Below, piece after piece: positions 28,119 to 37,552 of a stretch of DNA of 64,000 nucleotides. This DNA is from Candidatus Zixiibacteriota bacterium (GTDB lineage: Bacteria > Zixibacteria > MSB-5A5 > GN15 > FEB-12): the NCBI GenBank assembly GCA_024278935.1, contig JAJRSF010000023.1, positions 1-64,000 of the forward strand. Direction: 5' to 3'. Each line of letters opens with the position of its first letter. Position 1 is the first letter of the stretch. The notes beneath the pieces are model-generated. The model saw nothing but the letters and a program-made list of their open reading frames with translations. It did not search any database and was not told where the DNA came from. A program made the position numbers and the translations under genes.

Positions 28119-30842
28119 TTGATTCATACTCGTATATTATTTTTTCTCATTATTATATTTGCTTGCTCTTTTCAAATCGGACAATCTGAACAAAAAATAT
28201 TGGAACCTGCTTCGAAGTTAATATCAAGAGTCATTCCTGATAAAGCAAAAGTTGTTCAGTATAGTTCTCAAGCTGAAGTTGCCCGAGTTATTCTGAAGTT
28301 TAAAGACAGTTACGATGTTCGGCTTCGAGCAAATAATATAGTCTCTCAAAAAGGGTTGTCGGTAAAGTCTGCTCAAACTCTGTTAGAACCGCATTTTGAT
28401 TTTTCGATGAGAAGATTGTTTCAAAATGTCTCTGAAGAAAAACTACATAAGCGAAAAGAGATTTATCAGTATCGTTCTAAGCATGAGCTTGCTGATTTGA
28501 ATTCATACTATACTCTAGAGATTCAATCTTTACAGGAAGCAATCCAAATTGTAGAACAGCTCAATAGTTTTGAATCAATTGAAATCGCTTATATCGAACC
28601 TCCCGTATTTCCTGCCGGAGATATTGCTCCTGCTACGCCAGACTATCAAGCATCACAATTATATTTAAACCCAGCCCCCGATGGTATCGATGCTTTGTAC
28701 GCTCATACTCTTCCCGGCGGTGATGGGTCAGGCATCAAAATCGTTGACATTGAAGGCAACTGGCAGACGAGTCATGAAGATTTAGACAAAGCAGCGGCAG
28801 GTTTTTTAGTCGGTGATATTATTGACTTTCAGGCTTGGCTAGACCATGGTACTGCTGTCTTGGGAGTTTTAATCGGCTCTGACAATGGCTACGGTATAAC
28901 TGGTATTGCTCCCGGAGCTGATATAGGGATGATCTCGATTGGATCCATGTCGCCTGCCGAAGCAATTTACATAGCTATTGATTCACTTGAAGCCGGCGAT
29001 ATTATTTTAATCGAACTGCAAGCCCCGGGACCTCTGCATAATTTTGGAGTCAGACAGGATCAAGAAGGATATGTCTGTTTGGAATACTGGCAGGCTAACT
29101 ACGATGCGATAAAATATGCTTGGGCAAAAGGAATCACTGTTGTTGAAGTAGCAGGTAATGGTGGAGAAAATTTAGATAACCAAGCTGTCTACGGAGAACT
29201 GTTTGATCTGAATTATCGTAACTCCCATGCGATAATTGTAGGTGCCGGCTACCCCGCTTTGTCACCTACAAATTTGGAACGGGAATCATATTCTAACTAT
29301 GGTGCGAGAGTCAACCTGCAGGGGTATGGCTCCGAGGTCTACACCACCGGCTATGGTGACCTTTTTGACGGGTCAGGCGACCTTGACCAATACTACACAA
29401 CAAACTTTGGCGGGACATCATCGGCATCCCCGATTATCGCAGGTGCGGTAGCATCGATTCAGGGATATATGAAAGCAAATTTCGGGACTGTTTTAAATCC
29501 TGATTACATTCTCGATATTTTATCTGAGACAGGTACAGCCCAACTTGGAAACACGCTCGAACATATCGGACCAAGACCAAATTTAGATTCCGCAATCAAC
29601 TCAATCTCTGCCCCACCGTCGCTGACCGTCAACCCATATTATATTGATACAACAGCAGAAGAAGGTGAGTATTATACCATAGACCTTTGGTTTCATAATT
29701 CATCAATGACCGACAATCTTAATTTTTTCATCTATGATCGTGACTCATCAGCACGAGTTGCAACTGCAAACTGGCTTGAAGTAAGCTCTCAGTCAGGTAT
29801 TGTTCCCGCAAATGATTCGGCATACCTGGGAGTTATTATCGATGCTACTTCGCTAGGGAACAGATCAACAAAATATCAGGGATTGCTCGAAATATTTTGG
29901 GGCCGTGGTGCAGCATCGCTTGATTCTATTCTATTATTACCTGTTTATTTGGAAGTGCCTTGTAATGATTCTACTTTCACGGCGATATCATCTGATGAAA
30001 TAGGAGGTCCTGCCTATGCATGGGTTTCAGCAAAAGACTCGGGTGTCAAAATCGACAATGCTCTGTTTTATAATCCCGCAGAAAATTTAGTATATGATAA
30101 TGGTTCTGTAGGACCAATTGCGATCGGCTTTGATTTTCCGTTTTATAAAAACTATTATGATTCGTTTTATGTCGGGGTCAATGGTGCCTTATCATTCACC
30201 GACACAGAAGTTAATGTAAGCGGAGGCTACTCTACCCTCTCAATACCGGGCGTACCTTTTACGAGTCTCATAGCACCATTCTGGGTAGATTTGTATCTTG
30301 ATACTGATGCTGTTCCTGAAGCTGGGATTTATATTTATCAAAATAGCTCAAACGACACAACTGTTATCGAATGGTACCGTGTTGCGGCTCTTGCCCCGGA
30401 AGATGACACTTTGATAAATTTTGAGGTTATGTTGACATCCGATGGAAATATCTTATACCAATATAAATCAGTAGGCTATTCGGGACTGGAGAATCTTGCT
30501 CTTGTCGGCGTTGCAGAAATCGACTGTAACTCTTTTGAATATCTGAATGCTGCTGATTCAATCGAATTAATACCTCATGACGCTGAAGCAATACTTATGA
30601 AAAATCATTTATACTTTGGTCAGACTGGCGATGCGAATGGAGGAAACGATGGTGTCGATATTTCTGATTTAGTATGGATAGTAGATTTTATATTCACCGG
30701 AGGGTTCTCTCCTGTGCCGTTTGATGCCGGCGATCTTGATTGTTCGGATAGCGTTGATATTTCTGATTTAGTATTTATCGTAGATTTTATATTTACCGGC
30801 GGTCCGGCACCATGTGAAAAATGGCTATACGATAGCAACTAG
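28119..30842 (+). CDS. Secreted S8 subtilisin-like protease with C-terminal dockerin-type repeats
   Basis: 907 residues from a TTG start with tttggagca upstream. A signal peptide (about residues 1-24) and an inhibitor-like pro-region precede the S8 domain: Asp near 209 in KIVDIEGNW, His near 245 in LDHGTAVLG, Asn in VAGNGGENLD, and Ser near 434 in GGTSSASPIIAG. A long beta-rich region (about 500-830) follows, then two nearly identical calcium-binding repeats (VDISDLVWIVDFIFTGG and VDISDLVFIVDFIFTGG, about 840-900). Dockerin-like repeats at the end of secreted enzymes are typical of several uncultured FCB lineages. No cohesin gene is present. The Asp context (DIE instead of DTG) is unusual. 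Confidence 0.88.
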   Translation: MIHTRILFFLIIIFACSFQIGQSEQKILEPASKLISRVIPDKAKVVQYSSQAEVARVILKFKDSYDVRLRANNIVSQKGLSVKSAQTLLEPHFDFSMRRLFQNVSEEKLHKRKEIYQYRSKHELADLNSYYTLEIQSLQEAIQIVEQLNSFESIEIAYIEPPVFPAGDIAPATPDYQASQLYLNPAPDGIDALYAHTLPGGDGSGIKIVDIEGNWQTSHEDLDKAAAGFLVGDIIDFQAWLDHGTAVLGVLIGSDNGYGITGIAPGADIGMISIGSMSPAEAIYIAIDSLEAGDIILIELQAPGPLHNFGVRQDQEGYVCLEYWQANYDAIKYAWAKGITVVEVAGNGGENLDNQAVYGELFDLNYRNSHAIIVGAGYPALSPTNLERESYSNYGARVNLQGYGSEVYTTGYGDLFDGSGDLDQYYTTNFGGTSSASPIIAGAVASIQGYMKANFGTVLNPDYILDILSETGTAQLGNTLEHIGPRPNLDSAINSISAPPSLTVNPYYIDTTAEEGEYYTIDLWFHNSSMTDNLNFFIYDRDSSARVATANWLEVSSQSGIVPANDSAYLGVIIDATSLGNRSTKYQGLLEIFWGRGAASLDSILLLPVYLEVPCNDSTFTAISSDEIGGPAYAWVSAKDSGVKIDNALFYNPAENLVYDNGSVGPIAIGFDFPFYKNYYDSFYVGVNGALSFTDTEVNVSGGYSTLSIPGVPFTSLIAPFWVDLYLDTDAVPEAGIYIYQNSSNDTTVIEWYRVAALAPEDDTLINFEVMLTSDGNILYQYKSVGYSGLENLALVGVAEIDCNSFEYLNAADSIELIPHDAEAILMKNHLYFGQTGDANGGNDGVDISDLVWIVDFIFTGGFSPVPFDAGDLDCSDSVDISDLVFIVDFIFTGGPAPCEKWLYDSN
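30634..30816 (+). repeat. Near-identical DNA repeat encoding the two dockerin-like EF-hand motifs
   Basis: Two segments of about 50 bases share gatatttctgatttagta and tagattttatatt and encode the same calcium-loop helix. They are about 105 bases apart (about 30652 and 30754), which suggests recent duplication or gene conversion within the gene. Confidence 0.7.
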
Positions 30843-30907
30843 TAAATTTTCAATTAATTAATAAACGATGTCCCCTGTTCAAGGTAACTTGATAAACTTC
30901 TTCTACA

Positions 30908-32356
30908 TTATAGAAATGCGAATATTGCTTTTTGCGATATGTTGATTATTGTCTGTGGGAAAAGTCCGATACCCAAAGTTCCTAAAGCACAGATAATAAA
31001 GAGAAGCAACATTGATGGAGCTAGTTCCAACTTAGCGAAACTGGCATCTGTATTTTCAAAATAAGTAGCTCTCAAAATTTTGAAATAATAGTAGACTGAA
31101 ATAAATGAGTTCATCACACCAATAATGGTCAACCAGATAAATCCATTATTGATAGCTTCAGAGAAAATATAAAACTTACCAATGAATCCAACAGTCGGTG
31201 GGAAACCTGCCAAGGCAAAGATAAAGAGTGTAAGCAGTGCTGCTAAATATGGATGAGCTTTTGCCATACCATTGAGTTCGGAAAGTTCCGGTTTTGCTTT
31301 TGAACGAGTCTCAAGCAAAGTCACAATAGCAAAGCCACCAACATTAAACATTGTATATGCGGTGAGGTAAAATATCGCCGATGAGATAGCGTTGCTTCCA
31401 CCTACAGTCAATGCGACAAAGATATACCCGGCGTGGGCAATTGATGAATATGCTAAGATACGTTTTACATTTGTCTGTCGTAAAGCGAGGACATTACCAA
31501 CAATCATTGTCAGTACTGCGATTCCCCAGAACAGATTTGTCAGCAGTTCGACTTCGTTAAATCCATAGCTGAAAATTCTGAGTAGTGCGGCAAAGCCTGC
31601 TGCTTTTGGACCTACAGAGAAAAATGCTGTCACCGGTGTTGGAGCACCTTGGTATACATCGGGAACCCAACTATGAAATGGTGCGGCACCAACTTTAAAA
31701 GCAAAGCCTATAAGAATAAAACCTATACCTGATAAAAGTAAGGCTCTTGAGTGCGATAAATTAAATGAGAAGTCGGCAACGATTCTTCGGAGATCGGTAG
31801 TTTCTGAAGCACCAAAGACAAAGGCGATGCCCATCAATAAAAATGCTGAGGCAAAAGCACCCATGATAAAATATTTGATACCTGCTTCGTTAGACTCTAG
31901 AGACCTGCGGGCAAAACCTGCTAAGACATAAAGAGGAACCGACATAATTTCAAGACCTAAAAAGATAACAACTAAGTCGGTCGTGTTTGCCATGACCATC
32001 ATTCCCATTGTTGAGAACAAAAGCAGGGCATAATATTCGGGGCGATTCAGATTTTTTGCCTCTAAATATTTTTGAGCAATTAAAACACCCATTATTGCTA
32101 TGATAGCAAACAACAGCTTAAACGAAACTCCAAATTGATCACAAGTCACCATGCCGTAGAATCCTGATACTTGATGATTCCATTGCGAGGCGATAAAAGT
32201 AATCGAGACGGCAATACCTAACAGAGCAATAACCGGTGCTAATTGTGTTGTCTTCTTAAAAGAAGCAAACAGTAAAATAACAAAGGCTGCCGCAAGGAGT
32301 GCAATCTCCGGAGCTATAAGCGAAAAATCTATTTGTGCTGATGTAAAGTCTATCAT
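30908..32356 (-). CDS. nuoN: NADH-quinone oxidoreductase subunit N
   Basis: 482 residues, the usual length, with about fourteen membrane helices and the antiporter-like core (KVGAAPFHSWVPDVYQGAPTPVTAFFS) whose Lys and Glu take part in proton transfer. It is the last gene of the complex I operon. Its ribosome site lies just after the hairpin that I interpret as the SECIS of the preceding selenoprotein gene. No clear terminator is seen between it and the convergent subtilase gene. Confidence 0.95.
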   Translation of the reverse strand: MIDFTSAQIDFSLIAPEIALLAAAFVILLFASFKKTTQLAPVIALLGIAVSITFIASQWNHQVSGFYGMVTCDQFGVSFKLLFAIIAIMGVLIAQKYLEAKNLNRPEYYALLLFSTMGMMVMANTTDLVVIFLGLEIMSVPLYVLAGFARRSLESNEAGIKYFIMGAFASAFLLMGIAFVFGASETTDLRRIVADFSFNLSHSRALLLSGIGFILIGFAFKVGAAPFHSWVPDVYQGAPTPVTAFFSVGPKAAGFAALLRIFSYGFNEVELLTNLFWGIAVLTMIVGNVLALRQTNVKRILAYSSIAHAGYIFVALTVGGSNAISSAIFYLTAYTMFNVGGFAIVTLLETRSKAKPELSELNGMAKAHPYLAALLTLFIFALAGFPPTVGFIGKFYIFSEAINNGFIWLTIIGVMNSFISVYYYFKILRATYFENTDASFAKLELAPSMLLLFIICALGTLGIGLFPQTIINISQKAIFAFL

Positions 32357-32369
32357 ATTAAAACCTTTT

Positions 32370-32390
32370 TATAACGAACACGTCGTTATA
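32370..32390 (-). promoter_or_regulatory. SECIS-like hairpin after the in-frame TGA
   Basis: On the minus strand TATAACGA and TCGTTATA form a perfect eight-base-pair stem around the loop CGTGT. The loop begins 19 bases after the TGA at 32402-32404 and has G as its second base. Published rules for bacterial SECIS elements require a loop 16-37 bases from the UGA and a G among the first two loop bases; both are met. Confidence 0.6.
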
Positions 32391-32392
32391 TG

Positions 32393-32614
32393 TTAAAATC
32401 CTCATCCACCACCAAAGCCAAGTTTCACTTCACCATTCTCAACAATGAGAGGTACAATAGCTTGACCATCTGATAATTCTAGTACTTTTTCTTTGGCACC
32501 ATCTGTATTAAAAACATCAATTTCTGTGAAAGCGATACCATTGTCGGTATAATGTTTTTTAGCAGCGGCACAATACGGGCAACCGTCTTTTGTGTAAATT
32601 GTTACTTCGCTCAT
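32393..32614 (-). CDS. Glutaredoxin-like selenoprotein of the UXX-star type (Sec by TGA at 32402-32404)
   Basis: Up to the TGA the protein has 70 residues: a glutaredoxin fold with redox motif GCPYCAAAKKHY, the cis-Pro region AIVPLIVENGEV and a tail GFGGG. Read through the TGA, it ends Sec-Gly-Phe and then TAA. From memory, NCBI models named UXX-star (seleno)protein describe exactly such small glutaredoxin-like proteins with selenocysteine third from the end and a GFGGG lead-in, or Cys in its place. A SECIS-like hairpin follows. The gene sits between nuoM and nuoN in the complex I operon and its ATG overlaps the probable true end of nuoM. Selenocysteine insertion genes are not in the window, so the readthrough is inference. 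Confidence 0.72.
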
Positions 32615-34199
32615 TTGGAATCATTCTCCTCATTGAGATACAAAGTTAATTCTGTTTGCCCGGTGTTATCTTCATATTTTTTAATCTGATATTCTTCATC
32701 TAAATAAACTGATTTTGCTTTATTGACTTGTTGTAATACATTTTCACAGCAGGTTCAATACGTGTAAAGAGTGGTGTCGGATAGATACCTATGAAAAATA
32801 TAAGTATGACAAGTGGTAACAAAATTAGTTTTTCACGGCTGTTTAAATCGAGTAATTTTTTATTTTCTTCTTTGGTTACTTCGCCAAAGAAAACTCTGTG
32901 GTACATCCACAACATATAGCATGCTGATAAAATAACTCCGGTCGCTGCTAAGGTTGCGTAAATATAATTTACTTTCCACATACCGATAAGAATTAAGAAC
33001 TCACCAATGAATCCGTTTGTAAGCGGAAGACCGATTGATGAAAGCGTCACAATCATAAAGACGACCGAGAACAATGGCATCACTTTGGCAATACCGCCGA
33101 AGTCTTCAATCATTCTGGTATGACGTCGTTCATAGAGCATTCCGACAAGCAGGAACAAAGCACCGGTAGAGATACCATGATTTATCATTTGCATAACAGC
33201 ACCCTCGAGACCTTGCATATTTAAAGCAAAGAGTCCGAGCATGACAAATCCCATATGAGAAACCGATGAGAATGCGACTAATGATTTTATATCTTTTTGA
33301 ACCATGGCGACTAAGGCACCATAGATAATTGCGATTACTGATAGGACACATATATATGGCATGTACGCGATTGTAGCCTCAGGGAACATCGGTAAACAAA
33401 TTCGGATGAAACCATAGGTACCCATTTTCAGAAGTACGCCGACAAGGATTACCGAGCCTGCAGTTGGTGCCTGCACATGAGCATCGGGCAACCAAGTATG
33501 GAATGGGAATAGCGGTACTTTGATAGCAAAAGCTAAAGCAAAAGCACCAAACAACCAAAGTTGCTGAATATAAGTGAGAGAAAGTGTCGCGGTTAATTTT
33601 AATAGATCAAATGAGAATTCACCGGTCATTGCCTGATATTCAAAGAGAACATAGATAATGCCAACAAGCATAAGCAGTGAACCAAACATAGTGAACAGAA
33701 CAAATTTAATAGCTGCGTATAATTTTCGAGGTCCGCCCCATACACCGATAATGAAATACATCGGTATCAGCATTACTTCCCAGAAGATATAGAAGAGGAA
33801 GAGATCCAAGGCACAAAATACACCAATCATTCCGACTTCTAAAAGAAGCATCGAAATAAAATAACCTTTGATACCGGTTTTTATAGATGTCCAAGATGCC
33901 AATATTGATAGAGTTGTTAAAAGAGTCGTAAGCACTATGAGTAAAAGCGAGATTCCGTCAATACCAAAATGATAGTTAATACCGAACGATGAAATCCATG
34001 GGATGTTTACATCGAATTGCATACCACTTGCGAGTGGGTCAAACATGTAATAGAGAGCAAACGAAATAAGCATTGTGATGACTGAAATTATGAGTGCAAG
34101 TCCTTTGATAGTTTCTGTTTTTTCTTTTGGAACAAACAGAAGAAGTAAAATCCCAACCAGTGGGAAAAATGTCAATAACGTAAGAATTGAACTATCCAT
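32611..34199 (-). CDS. nuoM: NADH-quinone oxidoreductase subunit M (C-terminus probably frameshifted)
   Basis: A membrane antiporter-like subunit with LLYIFWE-like helices, the core VKVPLFPFHTWLPDAHVQAPTAGS (seen here as KVPLFPFHTWLPDAH) and about fourteen helices. As sequenced it stops at 32700 after 499 residues with an odd tail (KMYYNKSIKQNQ). Moving one base back near 32745 gives EPAVENVLQQVNKAKSVYLD and a further charged tail ending in TGA at 32611, overlapping the next ATG as ATGA. This second reading removes the only large gap in the operon, so I favour one missing base. The proton-pumping role is unaffected either way. Confidence 0.88.
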
Positions 34200-34201
34200 A
34201 T

Positions 34202-36145
34202 CTAACCAATCACCATATAAGCTAAAATAACAATTACCCCCAAGAGAAATATTGTCGCATAGGTACGAACTCTACCTGATTGAATCTTTCGGGCAAATTC
34301 TGAGAAGTCGGCATACCAAGATGCTGACCCATTTATGAAGCCGTCGATAATAACAACATCAACAACTTTCCATAAGAACAACGAGAAATAAACTACCGGA
34401 CGAATAATGACTGCCCCGTACATTTCATCGACATAATATTTATTCAATAATAAGTTTTTCATACCTGACATTTTTTCAGCAAGCGATGTTGAGATTTCTG
34501 TTTTCTTTTTATAAAGCATATACGCCATGAAAATCGAGAAGAAAACTAAAGCAACAGAAGAAATCATCAGCGTCCATTCCATAGCAACATCTCCCCCGCC
34601 TGAAGCGAGTGCGTGTTGCGATGATGCTGCGTGTGTTGATTTGATAATTACAGGGTCAAGCCATTCTTCAAAATGGTTTGTGTCCGCAAATAGATGAGGC
34701 AAGCCAACCCAACCACCAACGACTGAAAGGACTGCGAGGATCATCAGCGGAACGGTCATTGTTTTGGGTGATTCGTGGATATGATCTTTGACTTCTTTTG
34801 TCATTCTTTCTTTACCATAGAATGTTAAGAATATCAAACGGAGCATATAGAAAGCTGTAAGTGCGGCAGTGACAACACCGATGACCCAAAATATTGGAGA
34901 ACCGTATTGTGATGAGAAAGATTTCCAGAGGATTTCATCTTTTGAGAAGAACCCTGAGAAACCTGGAATACCTGAGATTGCGAAAGTTGCGATAAACATA
35001 GTCATAAATGTGACCGGCATATATTTTTTGAGTCCACCCATGTAACGCATATCCTGTTCGTCAGACATACCATGAATGACCGAACCGGCACCTAAGAATA
35101 AAAGAGCTTTGAAAAATGCGTGTGTCATAAGATGGAAAACACCTGCGGTATAGGCAGCGACACCACATGCTAAGAACATATATCCAAGTTGACTGACAGT
35201 TGAATACGCCAGTACTCGTTTAATATCATTTTGAGCAAGTCCAATAGTTGCGGCAAAGAACGCAGTGGCAGCACCAACACAGGCGACTACAAATAACGCA
35301 TCGGGAGCCATTGAGAATAAGACGTTTGTACGGACAAGCATATAGACACCAGCAGTTACCATAGTAGCGGCATGGATTAAAGCAGAAACAGGCGTAGGGC
35401 CTTCCATCGCATCAGGAAGCCAAACATAGAGAGGCACCTGAGCCGATTTACCTGTTGCTCCAACAAATAGAAGCAAACATGCTGCTGTTACTAAAGAACC
35501 GCCATAGACAAAGACTTCCGGTGCTTTGGCAACAACATCAACAAAGTTCAAAGAACCTACCTGCCAAAATATAATAAACATTCCAAGTAAGAATCCAAAG
35601 TCACCAATACGGTTGACGATGAACGCTTTTTTACCGGCATCAGTTGCTGATTTTTTATGGAACCAAAATCCGATTAAGAGATATGAACAAAGACCAACGC
35701 CTTCCCATCCGACAAACATAAGCAAGAAATTGTCCGCGAGTACGAGTGTCAGCATTGAGAACATAAACAGATTTAAATATGTAAAGAACCGAGCGTAGCT
35801 AGGGTCATGATCCATATAGCCAACTGAATAAACATGAATTAAAAATCCAACACCAGTCACAACAAGAATCATAATCGCAGAAAGAGGATCAAGCATATAA
35901 CCGAAACTGACTTCGAAATTATTACCTGATTTTATCCATGTAAATAAAGTTTGTTCTAAAATTCGTGAGGCAGGAGCAAGATTTGTTAATTCTAAGAATG
36001 AAAAGACAGAGATAACAAATGATGTCAGCACCGAACCACATGCTATAATAGTGACAACAGGTTTCGAAAGTTTTCCGAGTAGTAAACCATTGATAATAAA
36101 ACCAAGCAACGGTAATAACGGAATAAGATATAGATAATCAGCCAT
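34202..36145 (-). CDS. nuoL: NADH-quinone oxidoreductase subunit L
   Basis: 647 residues, the largest antiporter-like subunit. Recognisable parts are FVGWEGVGLCSYLLIGFW, SAQVPLYVWLPDAMEGPTPV and the long amphipathic C-terminal helix that braces the membrane arm, ending in a final membrane segment (IFLLGVIVILAYMVIG). It lies between nuoK and nuoM with two-base spacing to nuoM. Confidence 0.96.
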   Translation of the reverse strand: MADYLYLIPLLPLLGFIINGLLLGKLSKPVVTIIACGSVLTSFVISVFSFLELTNLAPASRILEQTLFTWIKSGNNFEVSFGYMLDPLSAIMILVVTGVGFLIHVYSVGYMDHDPSYARFFTYLNLFMFSMLTLVLADNFLLMFVGWEGVGLCSYLLIGFWFHKKSATDAGKKAFIVNRIGDFGFLLGMFIIFWQVGSLNFVDVVAKAPEVFVYGGSLVTAACLLLFVGATGKSAQVPLYVWLPDAMEGPTPVSALIHAATMVTAGVYMLVRTNVLFSMAPDALFVVACVGAATAFFAATIGLAQNDIKRVLAYSTVSQLGYMFLACGVAAYTAGVFHLMTHAFFKALLFLGAGSVIHGMSDEQDMRYMGGLKKYMPVTFMTMFIATFAISGIPGFSGFFSKDEILWKSFSSQYGSPIFWVIGVVTAALTAFYMLRLIFLTFYGKERMTKEVKDHIHESPKTMTVPLMILAVLSVVGGWVGLPHLFADTNHFEEWLDPVIIKSTHAASSQHALASGGGDVAMEWTLMISSVALVFFSIFMAYMLYKKKTEISTSLAEKMSGMKNLLLNKYYVDEMYGAVIIRPVVYFSLFLWKVVDVVIIDGFINGSASWYADFSEFARKIQSGRVRTYATIFLLGVIVILAYMVIG

Positions 36146-36165
36146 AATGTATTAAACCTTCAGAC

Positions 36166-36471
36166 CTACCACTTTAGTATTGAGAAGCGGTCAATATTAA
36201 TAGTTTCCCTGTTTCGGTCAAGATTTATAACCATTCCTAAACCAACAGCAGCCTCAGCGGCAGCAACAGTAAGGACTAGAAAGACAAACGCATGACCATC
36301 CATAAGGTTGAGCTTTAATGAAAAAGCAATCAGGACAAGATTGGCTGCGTTGAGCATAAGTTCTACAGACATAAACAGAATAATTATATTACGAGATGTA
36401 AGGACACCGATAGTTCCGATAGCAAACAGAACAAGTGCTACTATGATGTAAGCAGTAATTGTAAGTTCCAT
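36166..36471 (-). CDS. nuoK: NADH-quinone oxidoreductase subunit K
   Basis: 101 residues with three membrane helices. The conserved SVELMLNAANL and AAAEAAVGLGM segments hold the two membrane glutamates of the proton path. The start overlaps the nuoJ stop by one base. Confidence 0.96.
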   Translation of the reverse strand: MELTITAYIIVALVLFAIGTIGVLTSRNIIILFMSVELMLNAANLVLIAFSLKLNLMDGHAFVFLVLTVAAAEAAVGLGMVINLDRNRETINIDRFSILKW

Positions 36472-37037
36472 CAGCTTTGTTCCTCTTTTGTCTCGTTTGA
36501 AATTTCAGGTTCAATATCGCTGTCTCGTTTTGTCATCACAACTGCACCAACAATAGCGGCAAGCAGAAGAATCGATGTTAGTTCAAACGGATAGAGATAT
36601 TTTGTAAACAATAATTTGGCAACTTCTTCAACAGAACCAAAGCCGTTGAGAGATTGCGTCATAACACCGACTTCAACATTACCTGCTAAGAAGCCGGTTC
36701 TAATAATGAAGATGGTTTCTACAAAGAGTACCAAACCAAATAGAAATTTTATTGATAGTTTTATAGGTGATGATTGTTCGCCTAAATCTTCATTGCCTCT
36801 TAAATTGAGAAGCATGATGACAAACAAAAACAGAACCATAATCGCACCAGAGTAGACAATAATTAATACAGCACCAACAAACAAAGCACCTAGTTGAATA
36901 TACAGCACTGCTTGGGCGACCAATGAAACAATCATCGACATAACCGCCAATACAGGATTCTTCAAGGTTATCATCAGGGCTGCCCCTGATACCGCTAGTA
37001 ATGCGGAAACTATAAATATGATAACATCTAGGTTCAT
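36471..37037 (-). CDS. nuoJ: NADH-quinone oxidoreductase subunit J
   Basis: 188 residues with five membrane helices; the family segment IVYSGAIMVLFLFVIMLLNL is present. A polar tail (MTKRDSDIEPE) ends the protein. It follows nuoI directly and overlaps nuoK. Confidence 0.94.
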   Translation of the reverse strand: MNLDVIIFIVSALLAVSGAALMITLKNPVLAVMSMIVSLVAQAVLYIQLGALFVGAVLIIVYSGAIMVLFLFVIMLLNLRGNEDLGEQSSPIKLSIKFLFGLVLFVETIFIIRTGFLAGNVEVGVMTQSLNGFGSVEEVAKLLFTKYLYPFELTSILLLAAIVGAVVMTKRDSDIEPEISNETKEEQS

Positions 37038-37538
37038 CTATTTATCTACCGTTCCATACACTTTGCGTGCTTTTCGTAAAAGTTTTTTAAATGGGCTCTC
37101 ATTGCGAGGATGAGCCACGAGCATTTTTTCTTTTGTCATGATAAATGAGTTCAAATCAGGTGATGAGAATTCATATTCGTGACCTAAGAAAATAGCTTCT
37201 TCAGGGCATGCTTCCTCACAGAATCCACAATATATACATCGAATTTGGTTTATTTCATATACCTTGGCGAACCGTTCGCCTTTTTCATTCTCTTCCGGTT
37301 CCATATAGATACAATCAGATGGACAAGCTGCGGCACATAGTCCACAACAAACACATCGTTCGGTGCCATCTTCATAACGTTCTAGATAATGACGACCTTT
37401 GTAACGAGGAGCCATCGGTTTTTTCTTTTTTGGATATTCTATTGTAACAGGCTTTTTAAAGAAATGTCTTAAAGTTACCCAAAACCCTAGTGGCATCTTT
37501 AAAAATACATTACCTATTGCTCTTAAAATTTCTTTCAT
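37038..37538 (-). CDS. nuoI: NADH-quinone oxidoreductase subunit I
   Basis: 166 residues with two [4Fe-4S] motifs, CVCCGLCAAACPSDC and CIYCGFCEEACPEEA, that carry the N6a and N6b clusters between the peripheral and membrane arms. The N-terminal RHFFKKPVTIEYP matches the family. Adjacent to nuoJ. Confidence 0.96.
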   Translation of the reverse strand: MKEILRAIGNVFLKMPLGFWVTLRHFFKKPVTIEYPKKKKPMAPRYKGRHYLERYEDGTERCVCCGLCAAACPSDCIYMEPEENEKGERFAKVYEINQIRCIYCGFCEEACPEEAIFLGHEYEFSSPDLNSFIMTKEKMLVAHPRNESPFKKLLRKARKVYGTVDK

Positions 37539-37552
37539 TACATCAACCTACG

